This document shows, piece after piece, positions 15,458 through 23,484 of a DNA stretch of 64,000 nt. How positions within the stretch are numbered: the first letter of the stretch is position 1; every line of letters begins with the position of its first letter. Made by a program: the position numbers and the translations under genes. Source of the DNA: DASQFQ01 sp963805525 (GTDB taxonomy: Bacteria > Actinomycetota > Thermoleophilia > Solirubrobacterales > Solirubrobacteraceae); NCBI GenBank assembly GCA_963805525.1, contig CAWDUT010000001.1, positions 1-64,000 on the forward strand. Direction: 5' to 3'. The notes under the pieces are model-generated. The model saw nothing but the letters and a program-made list of their open reading frames with translations, did no database searches and had not been told where the DNA came from.

Positions 15458-16108
15458 TTAGCGGCCGCTGCGGATGCCGGGAACGCCCAACGGGCGTTTT
15501 GCGGCCATTCCCGGTCGCCGCGGATAGCCCTCCGGCGTGGGTGAGACCTTTCGAAACACGTGCAAAGTCCGGCGTTGCGACCCCGGATACGGCTCCACCG
15601 CCCGCACTTCCTCGCGCTCGAGCCCCAGCACGTTCGCCGCGTGCAGCCCGTCCGCGTCCTCGCGCGGGTCCACCGCGCCCTTCCACGCCACCAGCGAACC
15701 GCCCTCCCGCAGCAGCGGCGCGGCGTACTCGCACAGCACGGAGAGCGACGCCAGCGCCCGCGCGGTCACCACGTCGAACGGCGCCTCGTCCAACTCCTCC
15801 GCCCGCGCGTGCACCACGCGCACGTTCTCCAGCCCCAGGGCGGTCACGGTCCGCTCCAGCCACGCGCACTTCTTCCCGACGCTCTCGACGAGCACCACCT
15901 CGGTCTCGGGCCGAGCGATCGCCAGCACGAGCCCGGGCAGCCCAGCGCCCGACCCGAGATCCACGATCCGCGCCGCCTCCCCCACCGCCGGCACGTCCAG
16001 GCCCACGAGCGAGTCCGCGATGTGCACGTTCTCGACCTCGCGGCGGTCGTGCACCGAGGTCGGCGCCGCAGGGTCCTCGAGGGCAGCCACGAGCGCCGTG
16101 AAGATCAT
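15458..16108 (-). CDS. rsmG: 16S rRNA (guanine-N7) methyltransferase RsmG
   Basis: RsmG (GidB) methylates G527 of 16S rRNA using S-adenosylmethionine. The 216-residue protein has IVDLGSGAGLPGLVLAIARP (SAM motif I), VLVESVGKKCAWLE, and FDVVTARALASLSVL. The start is ATG 16108, with GAGAGGAA as ribosome site 7 nt upstream; the N-terminus is a little shorter than in E. coli RsmG. The last codons encode a hairpin, AACGCCC-loop-GGGCGTT at 15482-15498, which has no T-run on the coding strand. Lies in the khpB-rsmG-parA-parB block. Confidence 0.94.
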   Translation of the reverse strand: MIFTALVAALEDPAAPTSVHDRREVENVHIADSLVGLDVPAVGEAARIVDLGSGAGLPGLVLAIARPETEVVLVESVGKKCAWLERTVTALGLENVRVVHARAEELDEAPFDVVTARALASLSVLCEYAAPLLREGGSLVAWKGAVDPREDADGLHAANVLGLEREEVRAVEPYPGSQRRTLHVFRKVSPTPEGYPRRPGMAAKRPLGVPGIRSGR

Positions 16109-16178
16109 GAAACAGTTCCTCTCGGGGGTCGAGCCACCGTGAAAAACGTGAAACGCCCCATCGGGCCCACGTTCGCGC

Positions 16179-16637
16179 TCAGTCGAGCGGGGCCACGACG
16201 AGGTGGCGGTCGGGCTCGTTGCCCTCGGAGTAGGTCTCCACGTCCTCGCGGTCCTTGAGGTGCTCGTGGACGACCTTGCGCTCGGTCGCGCTCATCGCGT
16301 CGAGCGCGACAGCGCGACCAGAGCGGACCGCGTTCTCGGCGGCCTCGTCGGCCTGGCGCTGGAGTGCGGACTCGCGGCGCTCGCGGTAGCCGGCGGCGTC
16401 GACGATCACGCGCTGCGGCCCGTCGTCCGCGGCCGCGGCGATGCGGTAGGCGAGGTGCTGCACGGCGTCGATGGTCGCGCCATGGCGGCCGATGAAGAGG
16501 CCGAGGTCGTCAGCGTGGAGCGTGGCGCGGATGACGCCGTCCTCGGGCTGCTCGATCTCGACGGTGGCGTCGAGCGCCAGCGCCTCGTTGACCCGCTCGA
16601 GGAGCTCGCGGACGCGCTCGGCGGCGGAGGCGCTCAC
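16179..16637 (-). CDS. khpB: KH-R3H RNA-binding protein KhpB (Jag/EloR)
   Basis: The 152-residue protein has a type II KH domain with GLFIGRHGATIDAVQHLAY (GxxG = GRHG) and an R3H domain around YRERRESALQRQ and MSATERKVVHEHL, ending DREDVETYSEGNEP. It lacks the N-terminal Jag-N domain, as in other actinobacteria. KhpB partners with KhpA to bind RNA and, in firmicutes, controls elongation. Start GTG 16637 overlaps the yidC stop (GTGA), so the pair is translationally coupled. Confidence 0.92.
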   Translation of the reverse strand: MSASAAERVRELLERVNEALALDATVEIEQPEDGVIRATLHADDLGLFIGRHGATIDAVQHLAYRIAAAADDGPQRVIVDAAGYRERRESALQRQADEAAENAVRSGRAVALDAMSATERKVVHEHLKDREDVETYSEGNEPDRHLVVAPLD

Positions 16638-17578
16638 CGGCGCCGCCCCGAACGCTTCTTCTTCTTGCGCGGCGGTGCCGGCGGGGGACCGCCCGCGGTC
16701 TTGGCCTTGCCGTTCCCGCTCTCGGGCTCCGCCGGCTTGGACAACCGGCCGAGCGCACGAGGCGCACCACCGCCCTTCCCGTCCGCCTTGCCCTTGCCGC
16801 CGCCGCCCTTGGCCTTGAGCGCGTCCTGCTCGTCCTTGGCCGCCTTGGCCGCAGCCATGGCCTGTTCTCGCAGGGGCCCGAGGCGCTTCTTGATGATCGA
16901 CTGCTGCACGATCGTCCACAGGTTCGTCGTGATCCAGTAGACGAGCAGGCCGGCCGGGAACCGCCAGATCACGGCGACGAAGAAGAACGGGAGCGCGAGG
17001 AAGATCAGCCGCTGGTTCCGGTCCGCGGTCGCCGACATCAGCAGCGTCGAGACGAGCTGCGTGCCGACGTAGAGCACGATCAGGACCACGAGCACGATGC
17101 CCGTCGCGCGGTTCGTGAGGTCCGGGATGAAGAGGAAGCTCGACTCCGGGCTCTCGCCGCACGGCACCGGGTGGACGGTGCCGACCGGGTTGACGTCCGG
17201 GCAGATGTCGTGCCGGAGGTCGGTGCGCAGCATGTAGTAGAGCGACAGGAACACCGGCAGCTGCGCGACCATCGGGAGGCAGGAGGCGAACGGGTTGACC
17301 GAGTTCTCCCGGTAGAACTTCATCGTCTCCTGCTGCTGGCGCTGCGGGTCGTCCTTGTACTTCGTCTGGATCGCCTTCATCTGCGGCGCCAGCTGCTGCA
17401 GCCGGATCATCGACTTCGACGACTTGTAGGTGACCGGCAGCAGGATCGCCCGCACCAGAAGGGTCAGGAAGACGATCGACGTGCCCCATCCGAGCCCGAA
17501 CGTGTCGTGGAAGAACTTGAGGATCCCCTCGAAGAAATCGACCAGCGGCTGCAGGATGTTCGCGAAGACGGGCGTCAC
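16634..17578 (-). CDS. yidC: Membrane protein insertase YidC
   Basis: The 314-residue insertase carries the conserved core: one N-terminal helix pair region (FFEGILKFFHDTFGLGWGTS, LTLLVRAILLPVTY with the conserved arginine), cytosolic hairpin MIRLQQLAPQMKAIQTKY, and SCLPMVAQLPVFLSLYY. After an extracytoplasmic insert with two cysteines come two further helices and FPAGLLVYWITTNLW. A lysine-rich tail (RKKKKRSGRRR) would contact ribosomes. The start is GTG 17578 (VTPVFANIL); TACGAT lies 9 nt upstream, suggesting a near-leaderless promoter. It is divergent from the glycosyltransferase at 17618. Confidence 0.95.
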   Translation of the reverse strand: MTPVFANILQPLVDFFEGILKFFHDTFGLGWGTSIVFLTLLVRAILLPVTYKSSKSMIRLQQLAPQMKAIQTKYKDDPQRQQQETMKFYRENSVNPFASCLPMVAQLPVFLSLYYMLRTDLRHDICPDVNPVGTVHPVPCGESPESSFLFIPDLTNRATGIVLVVLIVLYVGTQLVSTLLMSATADRNQRLIFLALPFFFVAVIWRFPAGLLVYWITTNLWTIVQQSIIKKRLGPLREQAMAAAKAAKDEQDALKAKGGGGKGKADGKGGGAPRALGRLSKPAEPESGNGKAKTAGGPPPAPPRKKKKRSGRRR

Positions 17579-17617
17579 GGCGTTGGGATCGTAGCGGGGG
17601 TTTACACTCCGGCCGCA

Positions 17618-18604
17618 ATGTCCGCCCGCGAGCTGCGCCTGCTCAGCGTGGTGGCGCCGATGCTCAACGAGGAGGGGCTCGCCGCCGAGTTCTGCGCTCG
17701 CACCGGAGCCGCGCTCGCGGACCTCCCGTACGAGATCGTGGTCGTCGACGACGGCTCGTCGGACGCCACGCCCGCGATCCTCGATCGGCTTGCCGACGAG
17801 GACGCCCGCATCCGCGTGCTCCACCTCTCGCGCCCGTTCGGCCACCAGATGGCGCTCACCGCCGGCCTCGACCACGCGCGCGGGGACGCGGTAGTCATGA
17901 TCGACGGCGACCTCCAGGACCCGCCGGAGCTGATCCCCGAGCTCGTCGCGCGCTGGCGCGACGGCGCCGACATCGTGGTCGCCAAGCGCCGGGCGCGCGA
18001 GGGAGAGACGCGCTTCAAGATCGCCACCGCGCGCTGGTTCTACGCGCTGATGGGCAGGCTCGCCCAGGTCGAGCTCGAACCGAACGCCGGCGACTTCCGC
18101 CTCTTCGATCGGCGGCCGCTCGACGCGCTGCTGCAGCTCCGCGAGCGCTCGCGCTTCCTGCGCGGCATGAGCTCGTGGGTCGGCTTCCGCCGCGACATCG
18201 TCGAGTACGACCGCGCCGGGCGCGGCGCCGGCGAGTCGAAGTACCCGGTCGGGCGCATGCTGCGGTTCGCGCTCGACGGCATCACCTCGTTCTCGAACTT
18301 CCCGCTCCAGCTCGCGGCGCTCGCGGGCTTCGCGTGCGCGCTCGCCGCGCTGCTCGGGCTGCCGCTCACGATCGTCGCCCGCTACTCGGGCATCTACGAG
18401 CGCGGCGTGCCGTCGCTGCTGTTCGTGGTGCTGCTGATCGGCGGCATCCAGCTGCTCGCGCTCGGCCTGATCGGGGAGTACCTGGGCCGCATCTACGACG
18501 AGGTCAAGCAGCGCCCGCTCTACGTCGTCTCACGCGCGCGCAACCTCGATCGCGGCGAAGGCGCCACGGCGCTGGCCGGGCTCGAGCGCCGCGACGAGGA
18601 ATGA
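17618..18604 (+). CDS. Family 2 glycosyltransferase (DPM1/GtrB-like, with C-terminal membrane helices)
   Basis: The 328-residue protein shows a GT2 fold: VVAPMLNEEGL, EIVVVDDGSSDATPAIL, RPFGHQMALTAGLDHARGD, VMIDGDLQDPPELIPEL (DxD-like), and NAGDFRLFDRRPLDAL. Two membrane helices follow (about 232-256 and 268-292). That is the layout of polyprenyl-phosphate glycosyltransferases such as GtrB/YfdH/ArnC, which load a sugar onto undecaprenyl phosphate. It is coupled by ATGA to a flavoprotein. The pair lies on the plus strand inside the otherwise conserved yidD/yidC segment. Confidence 0.9.
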   Translation: MSARELRLLSVVAPMLNEEGLAAEFCARTGAALADLPYEIVVVDDGSSDATPAILDRLADEDARIRVLHLSRPFGHQMALTAGLDHARGDAVVMIDGDLQDPPELIPELVARWRDGADIVVAKRRAREGETRFKIATARWFYALMGRLAQVELEPNAGDFRLFDRRPLDALLQLRERSRFLRGMSSWVGFRRDIVEYDRAGRGAGESKYPVGRMLRFALDGITSFSNFPLQLAALAGFACALAALLGLPLTIVARYSGIYERGVPSLLFVVLLIGGIQLLALGLIGEYLGRIYDEVKQRPLYVVSRARNLDRGEGATALAGLERRDEE

Positions 18605-19986
18605 GGGTCGCGGTCATCGGGGCCGGCGTGGCCGGCCTCGTGTGCGCGTACCGCCTCGTCCAGGAAGGCCACGCGCCCGACGTCTACGAGCGCTGGCCCG
18701 GGCTCGGCGGCCAGGCGGCGACGATCGACGTCGGCGGCGGGCACCTGCTCGAGCGCTACTACCACCACCTCTTCACCAGCGACCGCCACATCACCGAGCT
18801 CTACGACGAGCTCGGGATGCCCGGCGAGCTCGAGTGGCGGCCGTCGAGCATGGCGTTCTTCCTCGAGGGCCGGTCGTGGCCGTTCACCAGCCCGCTCCAC
18901 CTCCTGCGCTTCGGCCCGCTCTCGCCGCCGGCGCGGATCCGCATGGGCCTCGCCGTACTCAAGCTGCAGAAGACCGCGCACGAGGTGGGCCCGTTCGAGC
19001 ACATCACCGCCCGCGCCTGGATCCAGCGCACCATGGGCGAGCAGCCGTACGAGAAGGTCTGGGGCCCGCTGCTGCGCGGCAAGTTCGGCGACCGCGCCGA
19101 CGACATCTCGATGGCGTGGCTGTGGGGCAAGCTCACGATGCGGCGAAAGCTCGAGGGCAAGGAGGCGCGCCAGGAGCTGCTCGGCTACCCGGGCCGCAGC
19201 TGGGAGCCGCTGTTCCACGAGCTCCAGGCGCGGATCGAGGCCGGCGGCGGGCGCGTGCTGATCGACCGCCCCGCGGCGCGGATCGCCCAGCGCCCCGACG
19301 GCTTCACCGTCACCGCCGGCGCCCCCGGCTCGTTCCGCCGCGGCCACGACCCGCAGGCGTTCGAGACGGCAGGCACCGAGACCTACGACGCGGTCGTCGC
19401 GACCGTGCCGAACGACGTCTTCGAGCGCATGCTCGACCTGCCGCTCCCCGAGGCCTACCTCGAGCGGATGCGCGGCATCGAGTACCACACCGCGCTCTGC
19501 CTCCTGCTCGAGCTCGATCGCCGCTTCAGCCCCTACTACTGGACCAACATCGCCGACCCGGAGCTGCCGTTCGTCGGCCTGGTCGAGCACACCAACTTCG
19601 TCGAGCCCGAGCGCTACGACGGCCGGCGCTTCCTCTACGTCGCCAACTACCTCGCGCCCGGCGACCCGCTGCTCGAACTCGACGCCGACGCCCTGATCGA
19701 GCGCTACACGCCCGGGCTCCGCAAGGTCAACCCGCGGTTCGACCCGTCATGGATCAAGCAGCGCTGGCTGCACCGCGAGCCGGCCGCGCAGCCGATCGTC
19801 ACCGTCGGCTACCCGGAGCGGATCCCGCCGCTGCAGACCGGCGTCCCGCACCTGATCCTCGCCAACACGACGCAGATCTACCCCGAGGATCGCGGGACCA
19901 ATTACGCGGTGCGGTTGGGCGGCGAGGCCGCCGAGGCGCTGCTCTCGCGGCGCTTGAACAACGTCTGGTCCGAGACCGGGTCGTAG
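18601..19986 (+). CDS. NAD(P)/FAD-dependent oxidoreductase (protoporphyrinogen oxidase/UGM-like fold)
   Basis: The 461-residue flavoprotein opens MRVAVIGAGVAGLVCAYRLV (GxGxxG), followed by PGLGGQAATIDVGGGHLLER and YHHLFTSDRHITELYDELG. The C-terminal FAD segment is around IYPEDRGTNYAVRLGGEAA. This subfamily (FAD-dependent amine oxidase/protoporphyrinogen-oxidase-like) often sits next to DPM1-like glycosyltransferases in polysaccharide loci. It is not a convincing HemY or UDP-galactopyranose mutase, and the substrate is unknown. Its ATG overlaps the glycosyltransferase stop (ATGA). Its 3' end overlaps yidD convergently by 85 nt. Confidence 0.83.
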   Translation: MRVAVIGAGVAGLVCAYRLVQEGHAPDVYERWPGLGGQAATIDVGGGHLLERYYHHLFTSDRHITELYDELGMPGELEWRPSSMAFFLEGRSWPFTSPLHLLRFGPLSPPARIRMGLAVLKLQKTAHEVGPFEHITARAWIQRTMGEQPYEKVWGPLLRGKFGDRADDISMAWLWGKLTMRRKLEGKEARQELLGYPGRSWEPLFHELQARIEAGGGRVLIDRPAARIAQRPDGFTVTAGAPGSFRRGHDPQAFETAGTETYDAVVATVPNDVFERMLDLPLPEAYLERMRGIEYHTALCLLLELDRRFSPYYWTNIADPELPFVGLVEHTNFVEPERYDGRRFLYVANYLAPGDPLLELDADALIERYTPGLRKVNPRFDPSWIKQRWLHREPAAQPIVTVGYPERIPPLQTGVPHLILANTTQIYPEDRGTNYAVRLGGEAAEALLSRRLNNVWSETGS

Positions 19987-20186
19987 CCCCCGTCGCTCCA
20001 CGGGTTGCAGCGCAGCAGCCGCCAGCCCGCGAGCACGAAGCCCCGCAGCACGCCGTAGTCACGCACGGCATCGACGGCGTACGCCGAGCACGTCGGCAGG
20101 TACTTGCAGCGGCGCGGCAGCAGCGGCGAGATGAAGCGCATGTAGAAGCGGATCGGGGCGAGCGCGATCGTGCGCACCAGGCTCAT
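19902..20186 (-). CDS. yidD: Membrane protein insertion efficiency factor YidD
   Basis: The 94-residue protein carries the family core FYMRFISPLLPRRCKYLPTC, SAYAVDAVRDYGVLRG and GWRLLRCNPWSDGGYDPV with its conserved cysteines. YidD is a membrane-associated helper of YidC. The ATG at 20186 overlaps the rnpA stop (ATGA). The 3' third overlaps the convergent flavoprotein gene by 85 nt, so the C-terminal tail (RRESSASAASPP) is probably under dual coding constraint. Confidence 0.95.
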   Translation of the reverse strand: MSLVRTIALAPIRFYMRFISPLLPRRCKYLPTCSAYAVDAVRDYGVLRGFVLAGWRLLRCNPWSDGGYDPVSDQTLFKRRESSASAASPPNRTA

Positions 20187-20557
20187 GCCTTCGCGCCGCC
20201 GAGCTGACCGACGAGCTCGGCCAGCGCTCCCTGCATCCCGACCAGGCCCTCGCGCTCGGCGAGCTCGCGCGCGTCCGGCCGCGCGACGACCACGTAGTCG
20301 GAGGTGTCCGGCAGGCGCTCGGCCTCGGCCCAGAACGCCTCGCGCAGGACGCGCTTGACGCGGTTGCGGTCGACCGCCCCGCCGACACGGCGCGACACCG
20401 ACAGGCCGAGGCGAGGTCCGTCGTCCCCGACCGCCGGCGCGTCCTCCGCGCGGGGGAAGGCGTACAGCACGAGGAACCGGTTGCCCTTCGAGCGCCCCTG
20501 CCGGTACACGCGCTCGAACTCGGCGGAGCGAGACAGGCGACGGCGCTTCTGGGCCAT
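20183..20557 (-). CDS. rnpA: Ribonuclease P protein component
   Basis: RnpA is the protein cofactor of RNase P in tRNA 5' maturation. The 124-residue protein has LSRSAEFERVYRQGRS, the FLVLYAFPR strand, RLGLSVSRRVGGAVDRNRVK (the RNR motif) and RVLREAFWAEAERLP. I chose ATG 20557 (MAQKRRRLSRS), 5 nt after rpmH, rather than the longer frame to 20704 that would cover rpmH in another frame. Confidence 0.96.
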   Translation of the reverse strand: MAQKRRRLSRSAEFERVYRQGRSKGNRFLVLYAFPRAEDAPAVGDDGPRLGLSVSRRVGGAVDRNRVKRVLREAFWAEAERLPDTSDYVVVARPDARELAEREGLVGMQGALAELVGQLGGAKA

Positions 20558-20562
20558 GACGG

Positions 20563-20697
20563 CTAGACGGTCAGGCGCTTGCGGCCCTTGCCCCGGCGGC
20601 GCTTCAGCACGACGCGACCCGCGCGGGTGCTCATGCGGGCACGAAAGCCGTGGGTGCGGGCGCGCTTGCGCTTCTTGGGCTGGTAGGTCCGCTTCAT
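20563..20697 (-). CDS. rpmH: 50S ribosomal protein L34
   Basis: The 44-residue L34 reads MKRTYQPKKRKRARTHGFRA, then RMSTRAGRVVLKRRRGKGRK, and ends RLTV. It is a near-textbook L34. It is the first gene of rpmH-rnpA-yidD, facing away from dnaA across 231 bp, the standard arrangement next to the origin. It is too short to be listed as a separate long frame, but the match is unmistakable. Confidence 0.98.
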   Translation of the reverse strand: MKRTYQPKKRKRARTHGFRARMSTRAGRVVLKRRRGKGRKRLTV

Positions 20698-20928
20698 TGC
20701 GCACGCAGGATACCGGGGCGGCCTGCGCACCGATCCATGCACACGCCGTCGACAGCTATCAAGAGCGTCCGCCACGAACTTTCGTGCGCGTTTTGCGAAG
20801 CGCCGCCGGACCTGCCGCCGACCGCTCCGGGACCCGTTGTTATGCTCGCCGGACCGGGGCCTTCCGGCCCCTCCGCACCACCTTGTACCGACTGACCTCT
20901 CCTGGGGAGGAGGAGTTCCTACGTCCAC
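20698..20928. promoter_or_regulatory. rpmH-dnaA divergent intergenic region with dnaA leader hairpins
   Basis: These 231 bp hold divergent promoters and possibly part of the origin. For dnaA, TTATGCT near 20839-20845 is a plausible -10. A GGGGCC-TTCC-GGCCCC hairpin follows at about 20858-20873. CCTCTCC then faces GGAGGAGG across a 3-nt loop, so the dnaA ribosome site (GGAGGAGGAG) could be sequestered. I see no good match to the DnaA box TTGTCCACA here. Confidence 0.5.
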
Positions 20929-22266
20929 GTGACCGACGACGATCTCGCGCAATCCTGGCGGCGCATCCGCGCCGAGCTGCGGACCGCCGTGTCGGACGCC
21001 ACGTGGCAGCTCTACCTCGAGGCAGTCGACGCCCGCCGTCTCGACGGCGGCACCCTGGTCCTGACCGCACCCGACGAGAGCCGGGCGTGGATCACCGACC
21101 GCTTCAGCCGCCTGCTGCAGGCCGCGGCGGGGCGCGTGCTCGGGTCGGAGACCGCGGTCGAGCTGGTCGCGCCCGACGCCGGGCCGGCCCCCGCGCCCGT
21201 GCGCGGGACCTGGGAGGCCGCCGACGTCCCGTTCAACCCCCGCTTCACGTTCGACCAGTTCGTGATCGGCGACTCCAACCGGCTCGCCCACGGCGCAGCC
21301 CTGGCTGTCGCCGAGATGCCGGCGCTCGCCTACAACCCGCTGTTCATCTGCGGCCCGCCCGGGCTCGGCAAGACGCACCTGCTGCACTCGATCGCCAACT
21401 ACGTCGCGGCCTACGGCGACGGGCTGACCGTCCGCTACACGACGGTCGAGGCGTTCACCAACCACTTCATCGGCGCGCTCCACCACAACGGGATCGACGC
21501 CTTCAAGACCGCCTACCGCGGCGTCGACGTCCTGCTCGTCGACGACGTCCAGTTCCTCCAGCGCAAGGCCAAGACGGAGGAGGAGTTCTTCCACACGTTC
21601 AACGCGCTGCACGCGTCCGGCGCCCAGCTCGTGCTGACCTCCGACCGGCTGCCGCGCGACATGGCGGCGCTCGAGGACCGGCTGCGCGAGCGCTTCGAGG
21701 CCGGCCTGGTGTGCGACGTCAAGCCCCCGGACTTCGGCACGCGCCTGACGATCCTCCGCAAGCGCGTGCTCCAGGACGGCGTGGACGGCGTCGAGCCCGA
21801 CGCGCTCGCGCTGATCGCCGAGCGGGTCGACTCCAACATCCGCGCGCTCGAGGGCGCGCTGATCCGCATCGTCGCCTTCGGCTCGCTCACCGGCCGGCCG
21901 GTCACCACCGAGCTCGTCGAGGAGGTCCTCGGCGGCCTCTATCCCGACCTGCGCCCGCGCGCCCGCTCCGTCGAGGAGATCCAGCGCCGCATCTGCCAGA
22001 CGTTCGACATCTCGATGGACGACCTCGTCTCCCCCAGCCGCGCCCAATCCGTCGCCTGGCCGAGGCAGGTCGCGATGTACCTCACGCGCGAGCTGACCGA
22101 CGCCACGCTGCCGGCGATCGGCCGCGCCTTCGGCAACCGCAACCACACGACGGTGCTGCACGCCTGCAAGCGCACCGCGGCGCGCATCGCCGAGGACCCC
22201 TCCGCCTATGACACCGTGCACCGCCTGCACACGGAGCTGCGCGGCGATGCCGACCGGACCACTTGA
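20929..22266 (+). CDS. dnaA: Chromosomal replication initiator protein DnaA
   Basis: The 445-residue initiator starts at GTG 20929. It has domain I (WRRIRAELRTAVSDATWQLY), a short linker, then the AAA+ core starting FNPRFTFDQFVIGDSN, with Walker A GPPGLGKTHLL, Walker B VLLVDDVQFLQ and sensor region LTSDRLPRDM. Domain IV carries the DNA-binding signature FGNRNHTTVLHACKR. It is first in dnaA-dnaN-recF-dciA-gyrB-gyrA. Its leader could fold over the ribosome site. Confidence 0.98.
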   Translation: MTDDDLAQSWRRIRAELRTAVSDATWQLYLEAVDARRLDGGTLVLTAPDESRAWITDRFSRLLQAAAGRVLGSETAVELVAPDAGPAPAPVRGTWEAADVPFNPRFTFDQFVIGDSNRLAHGAALAVAEMPALAYNPLFICGPPGLGKTHLLHSIANYVAAYGDGLTVRYTTVEAFTNHFIGALHHNGIDAFKTAYRGVDVLLVDDVQFLQRKAKTEEEFFHTFNALHASGAQLVLTSDRLPRDMAALEDRLRERFEAGLVCDVKPPDFGTRLTILRKRVLQDGVDGVEPDALALIAERVDSNIRALEGALIRIVAFGSLTGRPVTTELVEEVLGGLYPDLRPRARSVEEIQRRICQTFDISMDDLVSPSRAQSVAWPRQVAMYLTRELTDATLPAIGRAFGNRNHTTVLHACKRTAARIAEDPSAYDTVHRLHTELRGDADRTT

Positions 22267-22371
22267 AAGACTTGTGCGCTCCTCCGCCCCGCATCCTGCG
22301 GAAATCCGAGGGTTTGTGCACACCATCCACAACCCTGATGACGGTGACCCAGACTTGATCATCACTTCCAC
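22267..22371. other. dnaA-dnaN spacer with two DnaA-box-like 9-mers (candidate origin element)
   Basis: The 105-bp spacer contains TTGTGCACA at 22314-22322, one mismatch from the actinobacterial DnaA box TTGTCCACA. Directly adjacent is CCATCCACA at 22323-22331, two mismatches from TTATCCACA. GGGTTTGTG and CACAACCC flank the pair and can form an imperfect hairpin. An AT-richer stretch (ACTTGATCATCACTT) precedes dnaN. Two weak boxes are few for a full oriC, so the functional origin may extend elsewhere. Confidence 0.45.
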
Positions 22372-23481
22372 ATGAAGGTCTCTACTTCCCGCGCCGCGCT
22401 GTTCACGGAGCTCCAGACCGTGACCCGCGCCGCCTCCACCCGCAGCGCCGTCCAGGCGCTCTCCGGCGTCCAGCTGACCGCCAAGGGCGGCGCCATCGAG
22501 CTGCGCGCCACCGACATGGAGATCGGCCTCCGCGTCCCGCTCGAGGGCGAGGTCGTCCGCGACGGAGCCGTCGTCCTGCCGGCGCGGCTGCTCGTCGACG
22601 TGGTCCGTGCGCTGTCAGGCGACTCGATCGCGCTCGAGCTGCGCGCCTCGGAGCAGGACGTCGAGATCGTCGCGGGCTCCGCGACGTTCCACATCCGCAC
22701 GCTGCGGCTCGAGGACTTCCCGCCCTTCCCGGAGCCCGAGGCCGAGGGCAAGGTCGAGGTGCCGGGCCCGGCGTTCGTCGAGACCGTGCTGAAGGTGGCC
22801 CGCTCCGCCTCGCGGGACGAGACGCGCCCGGTGCTCACCGGCATTCTCGTGTCCGCCTCGGAGAGCGACCTGCGGATGGTCGCCACGGACTCGTACCGGC
22901 TGTCCGTCAAGGAGACGAAGCTCGAGTCGCCGCTGCAGGGCTCGTTCGAGGCGAACGTGCCGGCGCGGGCGCTGCAGGAGCTCACGCGGATCGTGCAGAC
23001 GACCGAGGCCGAGTCGCTGAGCGTCTCGGTGCGCACCAACCAAGTCATCTTCGAGGCCGGCGGCGTGGTGCTGTCGTCGCGGCTGATCGACGGCCAGTTC
23101 CCGAACTACCGCCAACTGCTGCCGGACGCCTACGAGCACGAGCTGCCGCTGGCCGGGACGGAGATCACCGAGGTCGTGCGCCGCATCTCGCTGCTCGCGC
23201 AGAAGAACGCGCCGCTGCGGCTGGCGTTCGCCGAGGGCGAGCTGACGGTGTCGGCGCGCACGCCGGACGTCGGCGAGGCCCAGGAGTCGCTCCCGGTCCC
23301 GTTCCAGGGCGAGCCGCTCGAGATCGGCTTCAACCCCGAGTTCCTGCGCGACGGGCTCGAGGCCGTGGAGTCGGGCGACGTCCTGCTCAAGCTCATCTCC
23401 CCGCTGCGCCCGGGGCTGATCGAGGCCGCGGACGGCAGCGGGTTCCAGTACCTGCTGATGCCGATCCGATTGAACGTCTAG
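22372..23481 (+). CDS. dnaN: DNA polymerase III sliding clamp (beta subunit)
   Basis: The 369-residue beta clamp has three repeats. Landmarks are MKVSTSRAALFTELQTVTRA, IELRATDMEIGLRVP, RMVATDSYRLSVKE, LIDGQFPNYRQLLPD and the C-terminal YLLMPIRLNV. It forms the ring that tethers polymerase III. The start is ATG 22372 and the stop is 3 nt before recF. Length is typical for actinobacteria. Confidence 0.98.
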   Translation: MKVSTSRAALFTELQTVTRAASTRSAVQALSGVQLTAKGGAIELRATDMEIGLRVPLEGEVVRDGAVVLPARLLVDVVRALSGDSIALELRASEQDVEIVAGSATFHIRTLRLEDFPPFPEPEAEGKVEVPGPAFVETVLKVARSASRDETRPVLTGILVSASESDLRMVATDSYRLSVKETKLESPLQGSFEANVPARALQELTRIVQTTEAESLSVSVRTNQVIFEAGGVVLSSRLIDGQFPNYRQLLPDAYEHELPLAGTEITEVVRRISLLAQKNAPLRLAFAEGELTVSARTPDVGEAQESLPVPFQGEPLEIGFNPEFLRDGLEAVESGDVLLKLISPLRPGLIEAADGSGFQYLLMPIRLNV

Positions 23482-23484
23482 CCA

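Noticed and set aside
15482..15498. Rho-independent terminator (AACGCCC-AAC-GGGCGTT followed by TTTT on the plus strand)
   Set aside because: No plus-strand gene ends upstream of it, and on the coding (minus) strand it lies inside rsmG without a T-run.
16634..17875. YidC start at 17875 (413-residue frame)
   Set aside because: The extra N-terminus lies in antisense to the divergent glycosyltransferase and has no membrane or signal features. The conserved YidC sequence begins at GTG 17578.
19902..19986. yidD or the flavoprotein being truncated or frameshifted
   Set aside because: Both proteins carry their complete conserved cores and typical lengths; this is a genuine convergent overlap, so neither was called a pseudogene.
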